Shown here: positions 1 to 5,404 of the stretch, one piece after another
How the letters are laid out: every line of letters begins with the position of its first letter
Position numbering within the stretch: the first letter of the stretch is position 1
Assembly (NCBI GenBank): GCA_036507695.1
Contig: DATCIR010000162.1
Span: 1-5,404, forward strand
Direction: 5' to 3'
Source: JAKEGK01 sp036507695
GTDB taxonomy: Bacteria; Pseudomonadota; Gammaproteobacteria; SZUA-152
Length of the DNA stretch: 5,404 nucleotides
Notes under the pieces: generated by a model
What the model saw: only the letters and a program-made list of their open reading frames with translations
Told to the model about the DNA's origin: nothing
Database searches by the model: none
Program-made: the position numbers and the translations under genes

Positions 1-198
1 CGTTATGCCATTCTCACCCTTGGTGATGTGCCGGGATTTGCGCGCGCCGGCGGCATGATTGGTTTGTTCGCTCACGAGAACACTGTGCGCATGGAAGTCA
101 ATACGCGCGCCGCCGCCCATGCCGGGCTTTCATTCAGCGCCAAATTGCTGGAGGTGGCCCTGAATATAATCAAAGACAAGAGCGTTGATTGCCCATGA
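1..198 (+). CDS. YfiR family (DUF4154) periplasmic protein, C-terminal part
   Basis: Frame 1 is open from the left edge to a TGA at 196-198, giving 65 residues; the start is outside the window. The fragment reads LTLGDVPGFARAGGMIGLF, then VRMEVNTRAAAHAGLSFSAK followed by LLEVA. This is the C-terminal signature of YfiR/DUF4154: a strand ending in D-x-P-G-F, the GGMI turn, a 'V-R-x-E-V-N' strand and a 'AGL-x-x-S-x-x-LL' helix. Known YfiR proteins are about 170-190 residues, periplasmic, and in Pseudomonas YfiR inhibits the membrane diguanylate cyclase YfiN through its periplasmic face. Here the stop overlaps the ATG of a histidine kinase (ATGA, 195-198), so the two are probably translationally coupled and act together. 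The tail after LLEVA is short and ends in Cys-Pro. That the target is the kinase is inference; the family call itself is fairly secure despite truncation. Confidence 0.82.
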   Translation, partial: RYAILTLGDVPGFARAGGMIGLFAHENTVRMEVNTRAAAHAGLSFSAKLLEVALNIIKDKSVDCP

Positions 199-1655
199 AA
201 TTGTTTGATTCCCTGTCCGTTAAATTAAAGGTCATATTCATCATCATGGTATCCAGCCTGGCCGGTTTGTTTTTGGCTATCGGCGTTGTTTTTATATATG
301 ATCAATACATGATGAAAAAAAACATGCTTCGCGAGATCAATATCCTGGGACAAGTGATCGCGGACCGCAGCACGGCGGCCTTGTCATTTAACGATCCGGG
401 TCTGGCCGGCGAGAATCTTGCGGCATTGCAGGCGCAGCCGGCGGTCATCCTCGCCTGCATCTTTGACCAGGACAACCGGCCGTTCGCCCATTATCAAAGA
501 ACCGGCAACGCCGCATCTCAATGCCCGGATTCCCTGCAGGCGCTGGCGCAACCCGACGTTGACCATCTGTTGCACGTAATCACTCCCATTGTGTTAAATG
601 AAGAGAGGATAGGCTCGGTGTATTTTCTTCTGAGCACCGAAGAAGTGCAAACGCGACAGCGTCAGTATCTGCTTGTCTTTGCGCTCGTCGTGATGGTGGT
701 CTCGCTGATCGTGTATTTGCTTTCCAAATACCTGCAAAGACCCTTATTGTATCCGCTGCTGCAACTCACGAGCGCAGCCAGGTCCATCGCCAGCAACCAG
801 GATTATTCCATCCGCGTGCAAAGGCAAAGCAATGATGAAATCGGCTTGCTCGTGGACGCCTTCAACGCCATGCTGCAGCAGATCGCCGTGCGGGAAAAAG
901 AGCGCGACGAGGCTGTATTGGAATTGCGCCAGCACCGTGAACATCTCGAAGAACTGGTAGCTGAACGCACATCGGAGCTGGAATCGTTTTGCTATTCCGT
1001 ATCGCACGATTTGCGCGCGCCGCTGCGCACCATCAACGGCTATAGCCAGATTGTACTGGAAGACTATGGGCCCATGCTGGACGACGCCGGCCGCGACAGC
1101 TTGACACGCGTGCGGCAGGCCAGCATGCACATGGGTGAACTGATCGATGACTTGCTGAATTTATCCCGCACCAGCCGGCACGAAATGACATTGGAATCCG
1201 TCGATATCAGCACCATCGCCAAGGATGTAATATCACGGCTACTGTCGGAGCATCCGCACCGCAAAGCGGACATTGCTTTTGAAGATGGGCTATTCGCCAA
1301 CGCCGACCCGCAATTGATGCGAATCGCACTGGAAAACCTGATCGGCAACGCCTTCAAATACACCAGCAAGACACAACACACAAAGCTGGAATTTGGCGCG
1401 ACTAAAGCAGACGGTGAAACGGTTTTTTATGTCCGGGACAACGGCGCCGGATTCGACATGACATATGTTGGCAGGCTGTTCGGACCATTTCAACGCCTGC
1501 ACGGCCGTGACGAGTTCGAAGGCTCGGGCATCGGGCTTGCCATTGTCGCCAGAATAATCAAGCGGCACGGAGGCCGCATATGGGCGCAGGGCAAAGTGAA
1601 CGAGGGCGCTACCTTTTATTTTACCCTGAGCCCGGAAAAACCCACTGGCATATAA
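195..1655 (+). CDS. Membrane sensor histidine kinase, CHASE8-HAMP-HisKA-HATPase_c
   Basis: A 486-residue kinase. I chose the ATG at 195 because it overlaps the upstream stop as ATGA and is followed by a normal N-terminus (MKLFDSLSVKLK); a TTG at 189 would add only two residues. A weak AAGAG lies at 178-182. Order of parts: TM1 about 12-35; periplasmic CHASE8-like domain about 40-150, with the family pattern LGQVIADRSTAALSFND and later ILACIFDQDNRPFAHY; TM2 about 159-178; HAMP about 180-232; coiled coil about 232-260; HisKA with SVSHDLRAPLRTI and phospho-acceptor His271; ATPase with N box NLIGNAFKYT (Asn385), G1 DNGAGF (Asp415), F box FGPF (429-432) and G2 GSGIGL (443-448). All catalytic motifs are intact. 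The 'FQRLHGRDEFEGSGIGLAIV' stretch is typical of phytochrome (Cph1)-like kinases. There is no receiver domain and no regulator gene in view. The signal is unknown; the periplasmic domain and the YfiR neighbour suggest an envelope cue. Confidence 0.93.
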   Translation: MKLFDSLSVKLKVIFIIMVSSLAGLFLAIGVVFIYDQYMMKKNMLREINILGQVIADRSTAALSFNDPGLAGENLAALQAQPAVILACIFDQDNRPFAHYQRTGNAASQCPDSLQALAQPDVDHLLHVITPIVLNEERIGSVYFLLSTEEVQTRQRQYLLVFALVVMVVSLIVYLLSKYLQRPLLYPLLQLTSAARSIASNQDYSIRVQRQSNDEIGLLVDAFNAMLQQIAVREKERDEAVLELRQHREHLEELVAERTSELESFCYSVSHDLRAPLRTINGYSQIVLEDYGPMLDDAGRDSLTRVRQASMHMGELIDDLLNLSRTSRHEMTLESVDISTIAKDVISRLLSEHPHRKADIAFEDGLFANADPQLMRIALENLIGNAFKYTSKTQHTKLEFGATKADGETVFYVRDNGAGFDMTYVGRLFGPFQRLHGRDEFEGSGIGLAIVARIIKRHGGRIWAQGKVNEGATFYFTLSPEKPTGI

Positions 1656-1690
1656 AAAGGCACAAGACAAGGTGAATATTTCCAGCTCGT

Positions 1691-1699
1691 TGCTATACT
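1691..1699 (+). promoter_or_regulatory. Possible extended -10 promoter for the TonB-dependent receptor
   Basis: TGCTATACT matches the extended -10 form TG-n-TATAAT with one mismatch. It is followed by a T run and a CA-rich stretch suitable for initiation near 1705-1710. No good -35 hexamer stands 17 bases upstream, as is usual for extended -10 promoters. If active it would make a leader of about 50 bases ending at the ATG at 1756 and would exclude the GTG at 1672 as a start on that transcript. Read by eye only. Confidence 0.35.
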
Positions 1700-1755
1700 T
1701 TTTTTGTCGCAATACAACAAAATCCGACAACCAGCGCCGCCATTTACCATACACC

Positions 1756-3741
1756 ATGAAATACCACACTTCACGGCCGAGCTTGGTATTAATATGCACT
1801 ATACTGGCGTCCCTGACATCACCAAGCAATGCGCGTCCCCTGGAACTCGAAGAACTGCTCGAGATGGACATTGTGGACCTTGTCCGGGTGCAAATTGAAA
1901 CGGCATCAAGAAAACCCGAATCCATCGCCGCCGCACCCAGTGTCATAAGTGTTATTACCGCCAGGGACATCGAAGGGTTCGGCGCCAACAACCTGCTGGA
2001 TATCCTCAACCGTGTCACCAGCCTGCAGGTCATAGGCTCGCACTTTTATTCGCGCAGCATATCTATTCGCGGCCAGATGATATCGCACTCCAATAACGAT
2101 GTGCTGTTCCTGATCAACGGCCGGCCGCACCGCACCAGCTGGAACGGCGGCACGCCTGAGCGGCTGTTGCTGGCGTTTCCCATAGAAACCATCGAGCGCA
2201 TCGAAATCATTCGCGGGCCGGGTTCGGTGTTGTACGGAACCGGCGCAGTCAGCGGTGTGGTCAACATCTTTACAAAACCCGCCAGCAGTCAAACATCCGG
2301 CGCCGGCATTACCATCGGATCACAACAGAACGCAGCCGACTCAGACTCACCGTTTGCAAGCCGAGGATTACACATGACCACTGCCTACGAGGGCGAAGAG
2401 GCAAGTATTACGGCCGGCTTGAAGGTGTTTGATACCGATGGATGGATATTTACCGCCACCGATGAACAGGGCGTAACGCAAAGCGTTGAGCGCGGCGAAA
2501 CCAACATCGGGGCCATGCTGAGCGGCGGGCTGGGCGGATTTTCCGTGGACGTACTCTATACCGATGTGAACCTGGACAACATCATAGGCGGACCGCCGGT
2601 CTGGCCCGCGGGTTACCACAATACCAGGCATTTATTGTTGGACGCGGGTTTTCAAGCGCAACTCACGCAATCCTGGTCGTTTGATAATCACATTACCTAT
2701 AATAACTTCAACTTTGACTTCGACAGTTCCGAGAATGGTGAAGAAAACCGGGATTCCAACGATGTGCTGCTCGAGTCCACATTGTCGGGCAAACTGTTTA
2801 ACCGCCTCGACATCCTGGCCGGCGTGAACTACGAATCTATCCAAGGCACGATATCACCCACGCTGGACTATACCTCTTACCGCTACAGTATATTTGGCGA
2901 GGTGGATTATTTGCCAGTGGAATTCGTCAAACTGACAGCGGGGTTCCAGTGGAACAAAGTCCAGAATACCGATTCCGATGTGTCGCCCCGGCTGGGCCTG
3001 GTTTTCAACTTCTCGCCACAGTGGGGAGCCAAGCTTTTATATGGTGAGGCGTTTCGCTCGGCGGTGGCGACCGAGCGGTTTCTGCCCGCCGATTCCGCGG
3101 TAGTGGGTAATGAGTCACTGGACCCGGAAAAAATCGCCACTACCGAACTGCAATTTTTTTTCACCTCCCCAAAAAGTTATGCCGCACTGACATTCTTTGA
3201 AAGTGAAATCACCGATGTCATCGACCGGGTTTCCATAGGAGGCGGTCAGTTCAGATTCGAGAATGTGGGCAGCGTTGACTCCCGCGGTATCGAATTGGAA
3301 GGCAAAACCACTTTTCTTGATCGCTGGATGTTGACCGGCTCCACCAGTTACCAGCAGAATGAAAACGGCAACGGCGCCGACGCCACGCTCGCCCCTAACT
3401 GGATGGCGAAACTCGGGCTTGTTTACCGGCACAGCAACGGAATTGATTTTGGCATTTATGACAGTTATTTCGGCGCGCCCACGCCGGTGCGCGATGTGAA
3501 TCCTTCGGTTCTGGAAGTCAATCCCGAACCCCGGGCGTATCATTACCTCACTGCGAACCTCAGCCTGGACGTACGCAGGTTCTTCGGCAAGCCCACCTCC
3601 TTACCCATGCGCCTGTCGCTTTACGCGGATAATTTGCTGAACGAAGACGTTTATTATCCGGAGATCAGCCGCCGCAACATCAATTCCATACCGCTATACT
3701 CAGGCCGGGCTTTGTATGCGACATTCAGCGTGGCGATATAA
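1756..3741 (+). CDS. TonB-dependent outer-membrane receptor
   Basis: A 661-residue outer-membrane beta-barrel receptor that would import a ligand using TonB-ExbBD energy. I prefer the ATG at 1756: it gives a signal peptide (basic n-region MKYHTSRPS, hydrophobic core VLICTILASL, cleavage after SNA at 26). The longer reading from GTG 1672 adds 28 residues that spoil the signal sequence, though that GTG is the one closely spaced behind the kinase stop (16 bases). No strong ribosome site precedes either. After a TonB-box-like VQIETAS (45-51) comes the plug domain, about 55-175, with ISIRGQ (102-107), VLFLINGRP and the hallmark EIIRGPGSVLYGTGAVSGVV (150-169). The rest is barrel, including GEAFRSA, a typical late-strand LSLYADNLLNEDVYYP, and the last strand ALYATFSVAI, ending in Ile rather than the usual Phe. 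Length fits the family. The ligand cannot be told. Position behind YfiR and a sensor kinase suggests a joint sensing/uptake module. Confidence 0.92.
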   Translation: MKYHTSRPSLVLICTILASLTSPSNARPLELEELLEMDIVDLVRVQIETASRKPESIAAAPSVISVITARDIEGFGANNLLDILNRVTSLQVIGSHFYSRSISIRGQMISHSNNDVLFLINGRPHRTSWNGGTPERLLLAFPIETIERIEIIRGPGSVLYGTGAVSGVVNIFTKPASSQTSGAGITIGSQQNAADSDSPFASRGLHMTTAYEGEEASITAGLKVFDTDGWIFTATDEQGVTQSVERGETNIGAMLSGGLGGFSVDVLYTDVNLDNIIGGPPVWPAGYHNTRHLLLDAGFQAQLTQSWSFDNHITYNNFNFDFDSSENGEENRDSNDVLLESTLSGKLFNRLDILAGVNYESIQGTISPTLDYTSYRYSIFGEVDYLPVEFVKLTAGFQWNKVQNTDSDVSPRLGLVFNFSPQWGAKLLYGEAFRSAVATERFLPADSAVVGNESLDPEKIATTELQFFFTSPKSYAALTFFESEITDVIDRVSIGGGQFRFENVGSVDSRGIELEGKTTFLDRWMLTGSTSYQQNENGNGADATLAPNWMAKLGLVYRHSNGIDFGIYDSYFGAPTPVRDVNPSVLEVNPEPRAYHYLTANLSLDVRRFFGKPTSLPMRLSLYADNLLNEDVYYPEISRRNINSIPLYSGRALYATFSVAI

Positions 3742-3875
3742 GATCTTTACAGCGAACTTGCTAAGCCGCCCGCGGTTGCCCGTATCAGGCACTCGAGTTT
3801 CCAAGTTCAAAGTGACATGGCACACATGACGTGAACGGACGAACGGTCGGGATCGTTATGTATAACGTGTTGCAA
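3742..3875. other. Intergenic stretch with no recognisable gene
   Basis: Between the receptor stop and the toxin fragment I see no gene and no convincing rho-independent terminator: the GC-rich GCCGCCCGCGGTTGCC near 3765 has only a very short stem and no T run. A near-perfect tandem 8-mer, GAACGGAC/GAACGGTC, lies at 3833-3848, and a short palindrome at 3854-3867 (listed separately). On the minus strand this is where the rest of the PIN toxin should be, but no reading frame here looks like one. Confidence 0.5.
3854..3867. repeat. Short inverted repeat CGTTAT-GT-ATAACG
   Basis: A perfect 6-base inverted repeat around a 2-base centre. It lies just past the point where the toxin remnant ends on the minus strand. 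It could be an operator-like site, a leftover of the sequence that replaced the toxin's 3' end, or chance; the arms are too short to decide. It does not match the GTTRRRY/RYYYAAC core pattern of integron attC sites. Confidence 0.3.
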
Positions 3876-3983
3876 TCAATCGCTATGATGCTTGGCGGCA
3901 ACTAATTCATGTGGCGTGCCACGCCAAAGTAAAGCCGGGATTACGCTATTTGTATCAAGTACGATCCGCACGTTGGCGCTCAT
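3876..3983 (-). pseudogene. PIN-domain (VapC-like) toxin, 3'-truncated remnant
   Basis: The minus strand from ATG 3983 reads MSANVRIVLDTNSVIPALLW then RGTPHELVAA, and stops at TGA 3878-3876 after 35 codons. The pattern 'R-I-V-L-D-T-N-x-x-x-x-A-L-L-W-x-G-T-P' is the N-terminal strand and first helix of PIN-family toxins of toxin-antitoxin pairs ('toxin component, PIN family'); Asp10 would be the first acidic metal ligand of the RNase site. Intact members have roughly 130-145 residues, with further acidic residues needed for activity. Here homology ends near VAA, and the last codons (KHHSD) and downstream frames show nothing PIN-like, so the gene is cut and should be inactive. It overlaps the antitoxin's 3' end by 29 bases, the usual arrangement in such operons. 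The plus-strand 87-codon ORF over 3892-4155 is only its mirror. Confidence 0.77.
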
Positions 3984-4197
3984 TGCGGTAAGCGTTAACC
4001 TCGGCGTCGATGTCCTCACTGCTCACGGCAGGGATACCGGTCAATTCAACACGATCAGTGACATCAAGAAAATCAGCAAAGGCGTTTTCGCGTTCTTAGG
4101 AAACGAGAAAATCCACAAAGTCCTTCACTTCCGCAATCCGTTCCGGAGGAAGTGATCGTAGTGTTTCCAGTACACCGTCAATCTTAACCGGTTGCAT
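3955..4197 (-). pseudogene. Antitoxin of a PIN toxin pair, interrupted by an in-frame stop
   Basis: From ATG 4197 the minus strand reads MQPVKIDGVLETLRSLPPER then IAEVKDFVDFLVS, meets TAA at 4098-4096 (codon 34), and continues in the same frame as ERENAFADFLDVTDRVELTG then IPAVSSEDIDAEVNAYRNER, ending at TGA 3957-3955 (80 codons). The first half resembles small antitoxins with the 'L-P-x-E-x-x-x-E-V-x-D-F-V-x-F-L' helix pair; the tail 'G-I-P-x-x-S-x-E-D-I-x-A-E-V-x-A-x-R-x-E-R' is the pattern seen in antitoxins encoded directly before PIN toxins, where it is thought to bind the toxin. A GAGGT ribosome site (4211-4207) sits 9 bases before the ATG, which supports the start. A single nonsense change, not a frameshift, broke it, so decay may be fairly recent. 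A sequencing error at that codon would be the alternative, but the partner toxin is truncated too. Confidence 0.75.
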
Positions 4198-4206
4198 CGT
4201 TGAGAT

Positions 4207-4211
4207 ACCTC
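4207..4211 (-). promoter_or_regulatory. Ribosome binding site of the broken antitoxin
   Basis: GAGGT on the minus strand, 9 bases before the ATG at 4197. It fixes the start of the decayed antitoxin and shows this was once a translated gene on the minus strand. No clear -35/-10 pair is visible upstream before the transposase fragment begins. Confidence 0.5.
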
Positions 4212-4260
4212 GCTGATTCAAATCGTTGCTCTACATAAGATGTAAAAATACTGAATCCAT

Positions 4261-4386
4261 ACCAAACATGTCCAATCGTTTACACAATAAGGTAAATTTC
4301 CGGCAGGTTTGGCGAATGGCTTCCCAATTATCCTTGCGAAAGTCCGCTATGGCTTTAAAATCCGGTTGCAGTATTTTGCGTAGCAT
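4261..4386 (-). pseudogene. IS1182-like transposase fragment
   Basis: The minus strand here reads MLRKILQPDFKAIADFRKDN then WEAIRQTCRKFTLLCKRLDM followed by FG, inside a 72-codon ORF (4231-4449). The core 'L-x-P-D-F-K-x-I-A-D-F-R-K-D-N-x-x-A-I-R-x-x-C-R-x-F' followed by 'L-C-x-x-L-D-x-F-G' is a highly characteristic block of IS1182-family (DDE) transposases, from the N-terminal half just before the first catalytic Asp (usually in a 'A-I-D-G-S-K-F' context). That Asp block is absent: after F-G the frame reads MDSVFLHLM and stops. Upstream, the frame turns into a hydrophobic run (SFPLLLLFILHAL) unrelated to the family. So about 42 of roughly 450 codons survive. A Trp stands where the family usually has Gly after RKDN. 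No terminal inverted repeats or target duplication were found. This is debris, not an active element. Confidence 0.75.
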
Positions 4387-4511
4387 TCCAGCCGTTAAAG
4401 CGTGGAGGATGAATAATAGAAGAAGAGGAAAAGAATATAGCGAAGCCAATAAAAAGGGCCGCGTCAGGTCTCTATTGAAATTCGGAGTTATAGTGGTATC
4501 TGTCTGGTTGA
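4387..4511. other. Spacer between transposase debris and nuclease gene
   Basis: No gene is supported. Read on the minus strand it is a pyrimidine-rich stretch (TTCTTTTCCTCTTCTTCTAT around 4419-4438), and before that CGCGGCCCTTTTTATTGG, which has a T run without a clear hairpin, so it is at best a poor terminator for the nuclease gene. The hydrophobic reading over 4390-4449 is a by-product of the T-rich strand. Confidence 0.45.
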
Positions 4512-5404
4512 TTACTTGAACACGTCATCCAGGTTGTTGGCGACCAGCAGGTTGACAAACCATTGTTCGATTAACGCCGCATCGGCATGCGCGATTTTTT
4601 GCTCAGCCCATTCAGGGATGATCCCGAATTTTAACATCAAGGCTTTGTTGAGCATGCTGGCTTTGCCTTCTTTCCGACCTTTTTCCAGGCCTTCTTCACG
4701 GCCTTCTTCACGGCCTTTTTCCAGGCCTTTTTCCAGGCCTTTTTCAAGGAATTCTTTTTCCCATTGCTTAATACGTGTCGCTAACATTTCTCTTACCTCG
4801 GTGAGATCCTGTACATCGCGTTTATCCAATTGTAAGCCTTTATGGGGCGCTACAACATAGTAAATCCACACCGCCATGGCCCGCCGTAAACTGGCTTCGG
4901 TCAACGGGATTTGTTGCTCCAGGATCTGAAGATTATCGCGTAACGCCTTAATATCCTTGCTGTTCTCGATCCGAAACAACGCCCCGGTCATCGAACCCGC
5001 TTTACCCTCCGGGTAGCGGTTCTCATCCAACAAATAATAGCAGATTTGCGGTTGGTATTTGCGCAAGGGTGAGTTGGCGGGCAGGGCAATCAGGGAGTGC
5101 AGGTCTTGCGCGGCTTGCCAGGATGGATCACCGTTGTAAAGGACCAGCGGAAACACCGGTGGTAATTGTTTGTTATCGTCCAGCTGGCCTTCCTTGATCA
5201 GTTGCTGATAGAGCAAGCCTACATACACCAGGGTGCGCACGGCCATCCATTTATCGGGCGTGGATTGGAATTCCAACAACAGGTACAGATAAATTTCCCC
5301 CTCGCCATTTTGATACTGAATCCGGTAAATCACATCGCTATCGCGTTGCGCCAGACCTTCGGCGTGAAACTTGGCGTTGACCCGTTCCATGTTGGAGAAG
5401 TCTA
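4512..5404 (-). CDS. Rpn/YhgA-like PD-(D/E)XK nuclease (transposase_31 type), 5' end outside window
   Basis: Minus-strand gene ending at TAA 4514-4512. The ATG at 5390 is internal: the frame stays open to the window edge (codons D-F-S-N precede M-E-R-V-N-A), and in this family 'D-F-S-x-x-E-R-V-N-A' lies inside the N-terminal third. At least 296 residues are visible. Counting that Met as 1: nuclease core D-S-D-V-I-Y-R-I (17-24) and LLLEFQST (37-44), the D...E-x-Q form of the PD-(D/E)XK site; then the family blocks PVFPLVLYNGDPSW (78-91) and a helical region to about 210; a charged (L/R)-(E/K)-(K/E)-G repeat, 215-242; and a DUF4351-like tail LKFGIIPEWAEQKI to LDDVF (252-291). Known Rpn proteins are DNA endonucleases that promote RecA-independent recombination; some related loci act in phage defence. 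Nothing here looks broken. It runs away from the window's other intact genes and probably belongs to the accessory part. Confidence 0.88.
   Translation of the reverse strand, partial: DFSNMERVNAKFHAEGLAQRDSDVIYRIQYQNGEGEIYLYLLLEFQSTPDKWMAVRTLVYVGLLYQQLIKEGQLDDNKQLPPVFPLVLYNGDPSWQAAQDLHSLIALPANSPLRKYQPQICYYLLDENRYPEGKAGSMTGALFRIENSKDIKALRDNLQILEQQIPLTEASLRRAMAVWIYYVVAPHKGLQLDKRDVQDLTEVREMLATRIKQWEKEFLEKGLEKGLEKGREEGREEGLEKGRKEGKASMLNKALMLKFGIIPEWAEQKIAHADAALIEQWFVNLLVANNLDDVFK
4665..4748 (-). repeat. Seven tandem 12-bp repeats inside the nuclease gene
   Basis: Seven consecutive 12-base units, on the + strand GCCTTTTTCCAG or GCCTTCTTCACG and close variants. Two pairs of neighbouring units are identical. 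On the coding strand each gives four residues: LEKG, LEKG, LEKG, REEG, REEG, LEKG, RKEG. Because the unit is a multiple of three, gain or loss of units changes protein length without a frameshift. The repeat forms a highly charged helical linker between the nuclease core and the DUF4351-like tail, a common feature of this family. Confidence 0.93.

Noticed and set aside
1290..2033. Minus-strand ORF of 247 codons across the kinase/receptor junction
   Set aside because: It overlaps two well-supported plus-strand genes and has no recognisable domain; a chance open frame.
3760..3785. Terminator after the receptor gene
   Set aside because: The GC-rich stretch gives only a four-base stem and no T run follows.
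3833..3867. Integron attC site or CRISPR-like repeat
   Set aside because: The palindrome lacks the attC core patterns and there is no repeat-spacer array; only two tandem 8-mers and one short inverted repeat are present.
3892..4155. Plus-strand ORF of 87 codons
   Set aside because: It is the mirror of the decayed antitoxin/toxin pair on the other strand; the minus-strand readings show family patterns and this one shows none.
4390..4449. Hydrophobic N-terminal segment of the 72-codon ORF as a membrane peptide or type I toxin
   Set aside because: The hydrophobic run is fused in frame to transposase sequence and comes from a T-rich strand; no ribosome site precedes the ATG.
4226..4519. Plus-strand ORF of 97 codons
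   Set aside because: It lies opposite the transposase fragment and shows no domain pattern; its basic composition comes from the complementary sequence.
4516..4860. Plus-strand ORF with SRPFSRPSS repeats
   Set aside because: The repeats are the complement of the EKG-coding repeats of the nuclease gene; it has no independent support.
4261..5404. A complete transposon spanning the transposase fragment and the nuclease gene
   Set aside because: No terminal inverted repeats or target duplications could be found, and the transposase part is a small fragment.

Overview
The window looks like a chromosomal segment from a Gram-negative bacterium, most probably a gammaproteobacterium. It has an outer-membrane TonB-dependent receptor with a signal peptide, a YfiR-type periplasmic protein and a CHASE8-type sensor kinase, all of which need a two-membrane envelope. 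The exact taxon cannot be read from the sequence.

Left part (1-3741, + strand): an apparent envelope-signalling operon. It opens with the C-terminal 65 residues of a YfiR/DUF4154 periplasmic protein, cut by the window edge. That gene overlaps by ATGA a membrane histidine kinase built as TM - CHASE8 - TM - HAMP - HisKA - HATPase_c. A 661-residue TonB-dependent receptor follows, probably starting at the ATG at 1756 and possibly served also by its own extended -10 promoter at 1691-1699. In the well-studied YfiBNR system, YfiR restrains a CHASE8-HAMP-GGDEF diguanylate cyclase. Here the same kind of sensor domain sits on a histidine kinase. The module may therefore couple an outer-membrane or periplasmic state to phosphorelay instead of directly to c-di-GMP; this is inference. 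No response regulator is present in the window.

Middle part (3742-4511): a stretch of gene debris that conventional gene calling would leave empty or fill with spurious ORFs. On the minus strand it holds a broken toxin-antitoxin pair: an antitoxin with an in-frame TAA at codon 34, overlapping a PIN-domain toxin cut off after about 30 recognisable residues. Next to it is a fragment of about 42 codons of an IS1182-like transposase.

Right part (4512-5404, - strand): a Rpn/YhgA-like PD-(D/E)XK nuclease gene (transposase_31 type) whose 5' end lies outside the window. Its C-terminal part carries seven tandem 12-bp repeats coding for an (L/R)-(E/K)-(K/E)-G tetrapeptide, then a DUF4351-like tail. 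The right-hand 1.5 kb looks like an accessory or mobile-element landing zone behind a conserved sensory operon.
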